Shown: in pieces, positions 1-7,038 of the stretch
Numbering within the stretch: the first letter of the stretch is position 1
Layout: every line of letters starts with the position of its first letter
Assembly (NCBI GenBank): GCA_900766645.1
Contig: CAAFWD010000184.1
Span: forward strand, 1 to 9,729
Reading direction: 5' to 3'
DNA length: 9,729 nt
Source: an uncultured Cetobacterium sp.
GTDB taxonomy: Bacteria > Fusobacteriota > Fusobacteriia > Fusobacteriales > Fusobacteriaceae
The notes under the pieces: model-generated
What the model was told of the DNA's origin: nothing
The model's input: only the letters and a program-made list of their open reading frames with translations
The model's database searches: none
Program-made: the position numbers and the translations under genes

Positions 1-109
1 TAGTTCACTTTGTTCTGTTTTCAAAAAAAATAACTTCTTTTTTATTTTCAAACAATATTTTTGCTTTTTATTAAATTCCTTATTTTTTCTATGTTTTTCG
101 CTATATAAA
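1..109. other. AT-rich left edge, no supported gene
   Basis: No gene can be supported here. A plus-strand frame stays open from position 2 to the TAA at 248-250 (82 codons, rich in Phe, Cys and Leu, no good start with a ribosome binding site). A minus-strand frame is open from 177 to the left edge (59 codons, Lys-rich, no ATG, GTG or TTG near its 5' end). Neither reads like a protein family I recognise. The minus frame could be a gene remnant or the tail of something continuing to the left, but base skew (T-rich plus strand) explains much of the openness. Confidence 0.4.
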
Positions 110-138
110 TTGACTGATTGTTCAGTTTTTTCTAAAAT
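110..138 (+). promoter_or_regulatory. Predicted sigma-70 promoter of the efflux operon
   Basis: TTGACT (110-115) is followed by exactly 17 bases and then TAAAAT (133-138). Each hexamer differs from the consensus at one position and the spacing is optimal, so transcription would begin near 145. The next plus-strand gene of any size is the TolC homologue at 403, which would give a long 5' leader of about 255 bases. This is the best plus-strand promoter I can see upstream of the pump operon. A weaker promoter closer to 403 cannot be excluded because the whole region is AT-rich. Confidence 0.6.
113..126. promoter_or_regulatory. Inverted repeat in promoter spacer, putative repressor operator
   Basis: ACTGA-TTGT-TCAGT is a perfect 5-bp inverted repeat with a 4-base centre. 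It overlaps the end of the -35 hexamer and lies otherwise within the -35/-10 spacer. A dimeric repressor bound here would block RNA polymerase. RND efflux operons are commonly controlled by TetR-family repressors that bind short palindromes at such places, so a TetR-type operator is a reasonable inference. No regulator gene is visible in the window, so the binding protein is unknown. Confidence 0.4.
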
Positions 139-168
139 AGCACGTTTTATTTGTTTTTTATCCTTGAT

Positions 169-184
169 ACTTTGTACTCAAAGT
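169..184. repeat. Inverted repeat ACTTTG-TACT-CAAAGT in operon leader
   Basis: Perfect 6-bp arms (169-174 and 179-184) flank a 4-base centre, about 25-40 bases downstream of the predicted transcription start. The arm-plus-4-base geometry is like that of the inverted repeat in the promoter spacer, although the sequence differs. It could be a second operator for another dimeric regulator or a small RNA hairpin. It lacks a following T-run, so it is not a classical terminator. Confidence 0.35.
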
Positions 185-207
185 GATATAAATATAAAAG
201 GAGAGCA

Positions 208-237
208 ACATAATTATAAAAAGGTGGGGCATTATGT
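208..237 (+). promoter_or_regulatory. Weak hairpin around a leader ribosome binding site
   Basis: ACATAAT (208-214) is the exact reverse complement of ATTATGT (231-237), with a 16-base loop. The loop contains AGGTGGGG (222-229), a good Shine-Dalgarno-like sequence, and the right arm contains the ATG at 234-236. The stem is AT-rich and would be weak. If formed, it would partly hide the start codon of the small leader ORF. This is direct sequence observation; a regulatory role is only inference. Confidence 0.2.
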
Positions 238-344
238 ATACTTTTATTAAAATTTTAAAACTTTTTAATCATAATATTTTTTTTGTGAAAAACTTTAATA
301 AAAAATTAAAATTAAAAAAAAGAATTTCCTATGATAGTTCATAA
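234..344 (+). CDS. Possible 36-aa leader peptide ORF (doubtful)
   Basis: A short ORF starts with ATG at 234, seven bases after AGGTGG (222-227), and ends at TAA 342-344. The product would be a basic, Lys/Phe/Asn-rich peptide of 36 residues with no recognisable domain, no convincing signal peptide and no family resemblance. It lies between the predicted promoter and the TolC gene, 58 bases before that gene's GTG, so if translated it could act as a leader peptide coupled to operon expression. Its composition is what translated AT-rich non-coding DNA would also give. The only real support is the well-placed ribosome binding site. I would call it a candidate, not an established gene. Confidence 0.2.
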   Translation: MYTFIKILKLFNHNIFFVKNFNKKLKLKKRISYDSS

Positions 345-359
345 ATAGTAGTGTATGAA
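338..359. repeat. Inverted repeat TTCATA-N10-TATGAA before the channel gene
   Basis: Two perfect 6-bp arms (338-343 and 354-359) are separated by ten bases, so the arm centres are about one and a half helical turns apart. The repeat lies 43 bases upstream of the GTG start at 403 and overlaps the stop codon of the small leader ORF. It could be an operator for a dimeric regulator or an mRNA hairpin in the leader. No T-run follows, so termination is unlikely. Confidence 0.35.
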
Positions 360-402
360 TGATTTAGAAATTTTTAAACCATTAATTTTTTAGGAGGGTG
401 TT

Positions 403-2574
403 GTGAAAAAAATTTTACTCTTATTACTTATTATAAACGTATCAATTTTTTCTAAAATGCTGAACACTGCAGTTATTTTAGAAAACAACTCAAAAACTTC
501 AAATGCATATTTAGATACTCTGGCAAAGGAGTTAAATAAAAACTTTGCTGGAACAAATTTTCAAACAAAAATTTCAAAAGTTATTTATCTTAACGATGAA
601 AATATAAACACGAAACTTAAAAATATTAATTCAGATTCCACTATTGATAGTATTTTTATTTTAACTCACATTCCAGTTAATGAGATTACAAACTTAAAAA
701 ACTCTAAATTTTATGCTGTACCTTTTGGTTTTGGAAAAAGTTCAAAACTTCTACCTAAAAACCTTAGCTATGTTTATAGCGATTTAGAGCTAAAAAATAC
801 TCTTTCAATTTTTAAAGAAGTTGATGGAGTTAATGAGATAGATCTTTATGTCTCAAATTCAACTGATGATAATTTAAAAAAATTATCTAAAAATATTAAG
901 ATTGATGGTTTAAAAGTTAATGTTTTTAACAGTGAAGACCCATCTCTTAAAACTACAACAAACCCTAGTTTTATAATATCTTTTGATCCTAGCTTAAATA
1001 AATATGCTTATGCTGGAATAGATATGAGTAAAGAAGTTTCTAAAAGACTTAGAGCTTCAGCTTTAAACTACATGCTTTATAAAACTAAAAATAGATTCGG
1101 AGAGGTTATTAAAGTTAATGAGCCTAGAGATGATATTTTCTTCAATGGAGAAGTTGCCAATAGAATTGGTTTCTATCCTAATCTTGTTTTCATTCAAAGT
1201 CTTTCTAAAATAAATGATGTAAAAAAAGAACATCCTCTTTTAACTTTAAGAGGAGCTGTTGATAGAGCCCTATCTGCTAACTTCTCAGTTTTACAGGCTA
1301 AACAAAATGTTGAAACAAGTGATTACAATGTAGGTGTTACAAATAGCTCTAGACTTCCACAGCTTAGTGCTAATATGGCTTACAATGCTATTGATAGAAG
1401 AACTGCTAGCTTTAAAACAGGAGCTCCTACAAATAGTACTAACTCTTATTTAGAGCTTTCTCAAGTTATTTTTAGTGATCAATTAAATGCTTCTGTAGAA
1501 ATTCAAAAACTTGCTTTAGATTCAAGTAGAAAAACTTATGAGCAAGAAAAATTAAATATTTTATACTACACTGCATCAACTTATGTAAATATTTTACAAC
1601 TTAAAGCTCAACTTGATATACAACAAAGCAACTACGATCTTTTAAAAGAAACTTTGGGAGTTGCCAAATTAAACTATAAAGTTGGAACTGGAAATCTTCA
1701 AGATGTTTATAGATTAGAGTCTGACGTAGCAAGTTCTATTGCAAGTATTGCTAATATTCAAAGTGAAGTTAAAAATCAAGAGATCTATTTAAACTCACTT
1801 TTAAATCTTCCTTTAGATAGTAGCTATACTTATGAATCTTTAGAGGATATTTCTAAATATTTTGTTTTAACTGATACTTTTAGTAAAAATTTCTCATATG
1901 GTTCTGGTAAAGGACAAAAAATTTCAAACTTCCTTGTTAAAGGAGCAATCTCCAACTCTAACTCTTTAATGACTATTAATAACAACATTAAATCAAAAGA
2001 GAGAGAACTTTCTGCTAATAGTAGAGAAAGATATCTTCCTGAAGTAAAGGCTGTTGGTAAATATAATAAAGATAATATTATAACTCCTTGGGGTGGAAAC
2101 TCTCAAAGAGATTTCCCTGATGAGTATTGGGAAGCTGGAGTTGTCGTTTCTCTTCCACTTATTTCTGGTGGTGAAACTTACTATAACTCTAAAAAGATCA
2201 AAAGTGAGATTCAATCTTTAGAGTTTAGTTTAAAAGGAGCACAAACTAATTTAGCTAATGAAGTATTACAAACTTATACAGAACTTTTATCAAACTATGT
2301 TCAAAGTTACTCTACTTCAACATCTGCTAATGTAGCTATGAAAAATTTAGATATAGTTAGAAACCTTTATAGTGAAGGAACTATAACTATTACAGATTTC
2401 TTATCTGCTCAAAATAATGCTCTTTCACAAAACCTTAATAATGTTATTCAAAACTTTAATCTGATAAACTCAGCATTGAAACTTGAAAATCTTTATGGAA
2501 AATCGTCTATTACAATGTCTTCTGATGAAAAATCAAAGATATTAAACAACCTTTATCAAGAGTTAGAAAACTAA
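403..2574 (+). CDS. TolC-family outer-membrane efflux channel with N-terminal binding-protein-like domain
   Basis: This is the outer-membrane channel of the tripartite pump. It starts at GTG 403, five bases after AGGAGG (392-397). An ATG-less signal sequence follows (Lys-Lys, then a Leu/Ile-rich core, residues 4-16), with no lipobox Cys, so the protein is probably not acylated. Residues about 280-700 form the outer membrane efflux protein domain. Its two characteristic related repeats are visible near 424-450 (Y-x-V-G-T-G-x-x-x-D) and 655-681 (Y-x-E-G-x-x-x-x-x-D-x-L-x-A-Q). At 723 residues it is far longer than the usual 420-500. The extra part, about residues 20-275, has alternating strands and helices. 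It ends in a stretch (about 205-270: Gly-Ile-Asp-Met, SKRLRASALN, then Asn/Ala/Gly-hydrophobic-Tyr-Pro) that resembles the end of ABC-type substrate-binding (PF04392-like) domains, a fusion I recall from some other Gram-negative TolC homologues. The adaptor gene begins 19 bases downstream. Confidence 0.92.
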   Translation: MKKILLLLLIINVSIFSKMLNTAVILENNSKTSNAYLDTLAKELNKNFAGTNFQTKISKVIYLNDENINTKLKNINSDSTIDSIFILTHIPVNEITNLKNSKFYAVPFGFGKSSKLLPKNLSYVYSDLELKNTLSIFKEVDGVNEIDLYVSNSTDDNLKKLSKNIKIDGLKVNVFNSEDPSLKTTTNPSFIISFDPSLNKYAYAGIDMSKEVSKRLRASALNYMLYKTKNRFGEVIKVNEPRDDIFFNGEVANRIGFYPNLVFIQSLSKINDVKKEHPLLTLRGAVDRALSANFSVLQAKQNVETSDYNVGVTNSSRLPQLSANMAYNAIDRRTASFKTGAPTNSTNSYLELSQVIFSDQLNASVEIQKLALDSSRKTYEQEKLNILYYTASTYVNILQLKAQLDIQQSNYDLLKETLGVAKLNYKVGTGNLQDVYRLESDVASSIASIANIQSEVKNQEIYLNSLLNLPLDSSYTYESLEDISKYFVLTDTFSKNFSYGSGKGQKISNFLVKGAISNSNSLMTINNNIKSKERELSANSRERYLPEVKAVGKYNKDNIITPWGGNSQRDFPDEYWEAGVVVSLPLISGGETYYNSKKIKSEIQSLEFSLKGAQTNLANEVLQTYTELLSNYVQSYSTSTSANVAMKNLDIVRNLYSEGTITITDFLSAQNNALSQNLNNVIQNFNLINSALKLENLYGKSSITMSSDEKSKILNNLYQELEN

Positions 2575-2593
2575 AATTTAGGGAGGAAATAAA

Positions 2594-3688
2594 TTGAAAA
2601 CTAAATTCTTAATCTTAATAACAACACTAACTTTTTTATCTTGCGGGAAAAGTGAAGATAAAAAAGTTGAAACTATAAGACCTGTGGTTTATCAGGTAGT
2701 ACAACCTAAAGATAATATTGTTAAAAGAACTTATTCAGGAACAATTAAATCTGAAACTTTATCTAATCTAAGTTTTAGAGTAGGTGGAACTATTAATAAT
2801 AGAGCTGCTGAACTTGGAGATAGTGTTTTTAGAGGAGAGGTATTAGCTAGTTTAGACAATACTGAATACACTTTAAATTACAATAAAGCTATCGCTGATC
2901 TATCTAAAGCTAAAGCTGCTCTTGCTGAAAATGAAGCAAATTTTAATAGAGCACAAGTTCTTTATTTAGAAAATAGTATTTCTAAAGCTTCTTATGACAA
3001 TGCTATTGCACAATACAAATCTGCTCTTGCTAATGCTAAAGCTTTACAAGAAGCTGTTGGTATTGCAAAATTAAAACTTGATTACACTCAGCTTAAAGCT
3101 CCTGAAAATGGTGTTATTGGTCAAGTAAAAAGTGAAATAAATCAAGTTGTTAATCCTGGAGAAACTGTTTTTGTTTTAAGTAGCGATGGAGAAAGAAGCG
3201 TTGAATTTAATGTTTCTCAATCAGTTATTGGAAACATAACTCAAGGACAACCTGTGGATATTGTTATTGAATCACTAAACAATAAAAAAGTTTCTGGAGT
3301 TATTACAAATATTGGACCTTTATCAATTGGATATGGTAGCACTTATCCTGTTAAAGCAAAAATATTTGGAGAAAATGCTCAAGATGTTAAAGTTGGAATG
3401 ATTGCTGACATAGTAGTTGATACTGTAGCTAACGATGCTAATGTGATATCTGTTCCTTTAAGTTCTGTAGTAACTGGACCTGATAATGAAAAATATGTTT
3501 TTGTTATAAAAGATGTTAAAGATAACATGGGAGTTGCTACAAAACAATTAGTTTCTCTTTCTAGCGACCTAGCATCTGATGGAGTAATTATCGAATCTGG
3601 ATTAAATAAAGGAGATCTTGTTATTACAAAGGGAAGTAATCAAGTTATGGAAAATGAAAAAGTCTCTTTAATTAAAGGTGATAATTAA
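2594..3688 (+). CDS. RND efflux periplasmic adaptor (membrane fusion protein), lipoprotein
   Basis: This is the adaptor that links the inner-membrane antiporter to the TolC-like channel. It starts at TTG 2594, seven bases after GGAGG (2582-2586). A short signal peptide ends in Phe-Leu-Ser-Cys, with Cys17 as the probable lipidation site, so it is likely anchored to the inner membrane by a lipid as AcrA is. The order is typical of the HlyD/AcrA family. The first lipoyl half is near 55-90 (FRVGGTI, then G-D-x-V-x-x-G-E-V-L-A-x-L-D). An alpha-helical hairpin of Ala/Lys-rich heptads covers about 93-163. The second lipoyl half, 167-197, holds L-K-A-P-x-x-G-V-I-G and N-P-G-E. Beta-barrel and membrane-proximal domains follow. 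Its 364 residues are normal. The stop codon shares one base with the next start (TAATG), so the two genes are translationally coupled. Confidence 0.95.
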   Translation: MKTKFLILITTLTFLSCGKSEDKKVETIRPVVYQVVQPKDNIVKRTYSGTIKSETLSNLSFRVGGTINNRAAELGDSVFRGEVLASLDNTEYTLNYNKAIADLSKAKAALAENEANFNRAQVLYLENSISKASYDNAIAQYKSALANAKALQEAVGIAKLKLDYTQLKAPENGVIGQVKSEINQVVNPGETVFVLSSDGERSVEFNVSQSVIGNITQGQPVDIVIESLNNKKVSGVITNIGPLSIGYGSTYPVKAKIFGENAQDVKVGMIADIVVDTVANDANVISVPLSSVVTGPDNEKYVFVIKDVKDNMGVATKQLVSLSSDLASDGVIIESGLNKGDLVITKGSNQVMENEKVSLIKGDN

Positions 3689-6600
3689 TGAAGATAACAG
3701 AATTAACAATAAAAAATAAGGTCACTGCATATCTACTATTTACTCTTTTACTTATTTTTGGATATTCATCTTATGAAAAATCTGAAAAAGCAGAGGATCC
3801 TGGATTTACAATAAAAACAGCTCTTATAACAACTAATTGGCCCGGGGCTAATGCTAAACAAATTGCTGATTTGGTTAGTAAAAAAATAACTGACCAAGTA
3901 CAAAACATGGATTCTCTTGATTATGTAAACTCTAAAAACGTTGATGGACAATCAAATGTTTATGTAAATATTAAAAGTGAATACAAAGATTTAGATCCTG
4001 TTTGGAAAGAGTTAAGAGATAGAATAAATACTTTCGTTGTTCCATCTCTTCCTCAAGGTGTACAAACTCCACAAATAAATACATATTTTGGTGATGTATA
4101 TGGAACTTTACTTGCCATTGGTGGAGATGGTTATACTTATGAAGAACTTTATGAAACAGCAGTAAAACTTAAAGATAATCTTTTATTTGCTGTTCCTCAA
4201 ATTGGAAGAATTGATATAAGTGGTGTTCAGAGCCAAGCTATATATATTGATATTGACAATAAATTTCTTTCTCAAAGTGGTATCACTTTAGATAATATTA
4301 TCTCAGTTTTAAATAACTCAAATGTTATTGTAAAAGGTGGAGATTTAGTTGTTGAAGAAAGTAGATTAAAAATAAATCCAACAGGTAATTTCCAAAATCT
4401 TGATGACATTAAAAATGTGGTTATAACTAGTAATGACGGAAAAGAAAGTGTTTACCTAAAAGAAGTGGCAAATGTTTATAAAGGATATAAAGATCCATCT
4501 CCATACTCTATAGATTTCAATGGAAATGATGCTATTACTTTAGGAGTTTCTTTAGGAGCTGGGCAAGACGTTCTTGTTATGAGTGATGGTATTAAGAAAA
4601 CTTTAAGTGAATTTAAAAAAGACCTTCCAGCTGGACTTGAAATTGGAGAGATCTATTATCAACCTGACTTAGTTCAAGTTAAGGTAACATCTTTTATTGT
4701 TAACCTTTTCCAAGCTGTAACTACAATTGTTTTAGTTATGCTAATCTTCTTAGGAATTAGATCTGGACTTATAGTTGCCGCTCTTACTCCTACATCAATT
4801 GCATTTACACTAATCGGGCTGTATTATATGGGATATGGAATTAACCAGATTACCTTGGCGGGACTTATTATAGCTTTAGGTATGTTAGTTGATAATGCTG
4901 TTGTTATGTCAGAAAATATAATTGTTCTTATGGAAAATGGAAAAAATAGGCTAGACGCTTGTTTAGAGTCTGCTCAAACTCTTAGCATTCCTCTTTTAGT
5001 AAGTTCATTAACAACAATTATGGCTTTCTCACCAATAATTTTAAACAAACAAGATATGGGACAATATGTTGGACCACTTACTATAGTTGCTGCTCTTGCA
5101 CTACTTGGTTCTTGGATAATAAACCAAACTTTAATTCCTTTACTTTGCTACGATTTTATAAAATTAAAACCTGGAACAAAACAAAATTTAGATAGTAAAC
5201 CATATCTTATATATAGAGGAGTTCTTTTAGGTGTTTTAAAACATAAAAAATTAACTCTTTTAGCTAGTGTTGGATCATTCATTTTAGGTATCTTACTTCT
5301 TGGAGTTGTTCCTAGTAACTTCATGGGATCTTCTACTGACCCTGTTATGTCAACTTATATAAGACTTCCTAAAGGAACTGATATTAACTTCACTAGAGAA
5401 GTTGTTGATGATGCAAATAAATATATAGCTAAAAACTTCAGTACAGGTGATCAAAAACCATTACCTCCAACTTTCTGGGATTATATCACAACAGGAGGAA
5501 CAACTTTAAAATATGAAAAACCTGGTGTTTTAAGTTGGGGATCATTTGTCGGTGGAGGAGCTCCTAGATTCTCTACTGGTTATACTCCTGAAGCTCGTTT
5601 AACAGACTACGCTTATATTATGTATAACATTACTGATTACTCACTTATTCCTGAAATGAGCGAAAAAATAAATACTTACTTAAAAAATAAATATCAAAAT
5701 ATTGATATTGTTACTAAAGGACTTGGAAGTGGAGTTACTTTAGAAAAAGACTTAGGATATATTTTAACATCAAATAATATAAATGCACTTAAAAAAGCTA
5801 GTGCTGAATTAAAAGAAAAAATAAATAACACTCCTGGAGCTTTTGCTGTTTCAGATACTTGGGGAAATGAAGTTCCAGATATAACTATTGATATTGATCA
5901 AACTAAAGCACAATTAGCTGGATTTAATAACGATACTATTGGAAGAGATTTAGAATTTGTACTTCAAGGATACAATGCAACAGTATTTAGAGATTTTGAT
6001 GCTCCACCTCAAAGTACTATTATTCCAATAATTTTAAGAGGAAAAAATACATATAAAAATGATATAAGATCTATTGAGTCTATTGAACTTATAAACTCCA
6101 AAGGAGAAGCTGTTCCATTAAAACAAATTGCTAATATAAAATTAGATTATAGACAAAACTTTATCTCAACTAGAGATATGGCATACTCTATTGAGGTTGA
6201 TGCAGCAGTTGATCCAAGTACTACTCCTATTGAAGTAAATAAACTTGTTGAACCTTGGATTAAAGAACAACTAAAAGTTTGGGGACCTGAAATTAAATAT
6301 TACCCTGCTGGTATTATGAAAACTTCTCAAGAAAATGAAAGTGCTTTAATTGCACAAGTTCCAGTTGCAATACTTATGATGTTTATCTTGGTTGTTGCAC
6401 AATTTAACTCATTGAAAAAAGGACTTACTATTATGTTAGTTATCCCTTTATCAATTCTTGGAGTTGCCATAGGACTTTTAGTTACAAATACTCAACTTGG
6501 ATTTATGGCAATGGTTGGTATTATCTCTCTAGCTGGAGTAGTTCTAAACCATGCAATTATTCTGGTGGATAAAATGACCATAGAAAAAGATCAAGCTGGA

Positions 6601-6864
6601 CAAAACGATCAAGATGCTATAGTCTTTGGATGTCAATCAAGACTTAGACCGATCTTCCTAACAGTTGCTACAACTTTAGTTGGTCTTATGCCTCTATATT
6701 TATTTGGTGGACCATTATTCCAACCTCTAGCAGTTGTTTTAATCTTTGGATTAGCTACAGATACTGTTTTAGCTCTTGTTGTTATTCCAGTTATCTATGC
6801 AACATTCTATAAAGTTAACTTTAAAGATTATAAATATGATAAAAGTAAATTAACAGTAGTTTAA
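3688..6864 (+). CDS. RND-family multidrug efflux transporter (inner-membrane proton antiporter)
   Basis: This is the energised subunit of the pump, an AcrB/HAE-type RND permease of 1058 residues, full length for the family. It has the expected twelve membrane segments in two repeats. TM1 is near 11-27, TM2-TM6 lie near 334-485, TM7 is near 522-541 and TM8-TM12 lie near 886-1040. Two large periplasmic porter/docking loops lie between (about 28-333 and 542-885). The TM4 motif G-M-L-V-D-N-A places Asp402 at the position of AcrB Asp407, with Asn403 replacing Asp408. The TM10 motif reads V-L-N-H-A, so Asn954 and His955 occupy the AcrB Lys940-Asn941 positions. TM11 keeps R-L-R-P (985-988). Cargo cannot be told from sequence; CzcA-type metal transport looks less likely than drug, bile salt or other organic export. 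The start ATG overlaps the adaptor stop, and a terminator follows at once. Confidence 0.96.
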   Translation: MKITELTIKNKVTAYLLFTLLLIFGYSSYEKSEKAEDPGFTIKTALITTNWPGANAKQIADLVSKKITDQVQNMDSLDYVNSKNVDGQSNVYVNIKSEYKDLDPVWKELRDRINTFVVPSLPQGVQTPQINTYFGDVYGTLLAIGGDGYTYEELYETAVKLKDNLLFAVPQIGRIDISGVQSQAIYIDIDNKFLSQSGITLDNIISVLNNSNVIVKGGDLVVEESRLKINPTGNFQNLDDIKNVVITSNDGKESVYLKEVANVYKGYKDPSPYSIDFNGNDAITLGVSLGAGQDVLVMSDGIKKTLSEFKKDLPAGLEIGEIYYQPDLVQVKVTSFIVNLFQAVTTIVLVMLIFLGIRSGLIVAALTPTSIAFTLIGLYYMGYGINQITLAGLIIALGMLVDNAVVMSENIIVLMENGKNRLDACLESAQTLSIPLLVSSLTTIMAFSPIILNKQDMGQYVGPLTIVAALALLGSWIINQTLIPLLCYDFIKLKPGTKQNLDSKPYLIYRGVLLGVLKHKKLTLLASVGSFILGILLLGVVPSNFMGSSTDPVMSTYIRLPKGTDINFTREVVDDANKYIAKNFSTGDQKPLPPTFWDYITTGGTTLKYEKPGVLSWGSFVGGGAPRFSTGYTPEARLTDYAYIMYNITDYSLIPEMSEKINTYLKNKYQNIDIVTKGLGSGVTLEKDLGYILTSNNINALKKASAELKEKINNTPGAFAVSDTWGNEVPDITIDIDQTKAQLAGFNNDTIGRDLEFVLQGYNATVFRDFDAPPQSTIIPIILRGKNTYKNDIRSIESIELINSKGEAVPLKQIANIKLDYRQNFISTRDMAYSIEVDAAVDPSTTPIEVNKLVEPWIKEQLKVWGPEIKYYPAGIMKTSQENESALIAQVPVAILMMFILVVAQFNSLKKGLTIMLVIPLSILGVAIGLLVTNTQLGFMAMVGIISLAGVVLNHAIILVDKMTIEKDQAGQNDQDAIVFGCQSRLRPIFLTVATTLVGLMPLYLFGGPLFQPLAVVLIFGLATDTVLALVVIPVIYATFYKVNFKDYKYDKSKLTVV

Positions 6865-6867
6865 TAA

Positions 6868-6899
6868 AAAAGGGTACTTAATAAACTAAGTACCCTTTT
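6868..6899 (+). terminator. Rho-independent terminator of the efflux operon
   Basis: AAAAGGGTACTTA (6868-6880) pairs perfectly with TAAGTACCCTTTT (6887-6899) around a 6-base loop, with T-rich sequence downstream. It begins four bases after the antiporter stop codon. The complementary A/T flanks could let it work on both strands, but no gene reads toward it from the right. Confidence 0.93.
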
Positions 6900-6942
6900 A
6901 GCTTTATTTTTTATATTTTAAATATGTTTTTTCATTAAGTAA

Positions 6943-6971
6943 TTTACTTGTATTTTTACTGAAATTATGAT
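6943..6971 (+). promoter_or_regulatory. Candidate promoter for the diguanylate cyclase
   Basis: TTTACT (6943-6948), a 17-base spacer and TATGAT (6966-6971) would start transcription near 6978 and give a leader of about 60 bases before the ATT start. A perfect TATAAT also lies at 7011-7016, but no -35 is visible at the right distance, and it would leave almost no leader ahead of the ribosome binding site. The cyclase needs its own promoter because a strong terminator separates it from the pump operon. Confidence 0.4.
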
Positions 6972-7023
6972 ACACTCTTGAAGTTTATAATTTGTTTTTG
7001 CATAACACAATATAATCTTACAA

Positions 7024-7029
7024 AGGAGG
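7024..7029 (+). promoter_or_regulatory. Strong ribosome binding site that places the cyclase start at ATT 7039
   Basis: AGGAGG (within AAAGGAGGAG, 7022-7031) is the best Shine-Dalgarno sequence in this part of the window. Nine bases after it comes ATT at 7039, in frame with the whole cyclase, followed by a Lys-rich start and a hydrophobic segment. The nearest upstream in-frame stop is TAA 7003-7005, and no ATG, GTG or TTG occurs in frame before 7384. ATA at 7033 is in frame too but only three bases from the site, too close. Confidence 0.75.
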
Positions 7030-7038
7030 AGAATATAC

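Noticed and set aside
209..232. Minus-strand ATGs that could start a divergent regulator gene
   Set aside because: The frame from the ATG at 232 (which also contains the one at 211) ends after 24 codons at a stop near 160, so no divergent regulator gene begins here.
126..463. A shared 13-base string TTTTTTCTAAAAT at about 126-138 and 446-458
   Set aside because: It is low-complexity AT sequence, once in the promoter and once in a coding region; chance is the simplest explanation.
1993..2214. 73-codon minus-strand ORF inside the channel gene
   Set aside because: It lies wholly antisense to a conserved part of the TolC-like domain, has no ribosome binding site context I trust and resembles no family; it is a shadow frame.
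3766..3951. 61-codon minus-strand ORF inside the antiporter gene
   Set aside because: It is antisense to the conserved first porter segment of the RND protein, and its Phe/Ser/Cys-rich translation is typical of a shadow.
7011..7016. TATAAT as the main -10 box of the cyclase
   Set aside because: There is no matching -35 about 17 bases upstream, and a start from it would leave the ribosome binding site at the very 5' end of the mRNA. I prefer 6943-6971 but cannot exclude it.
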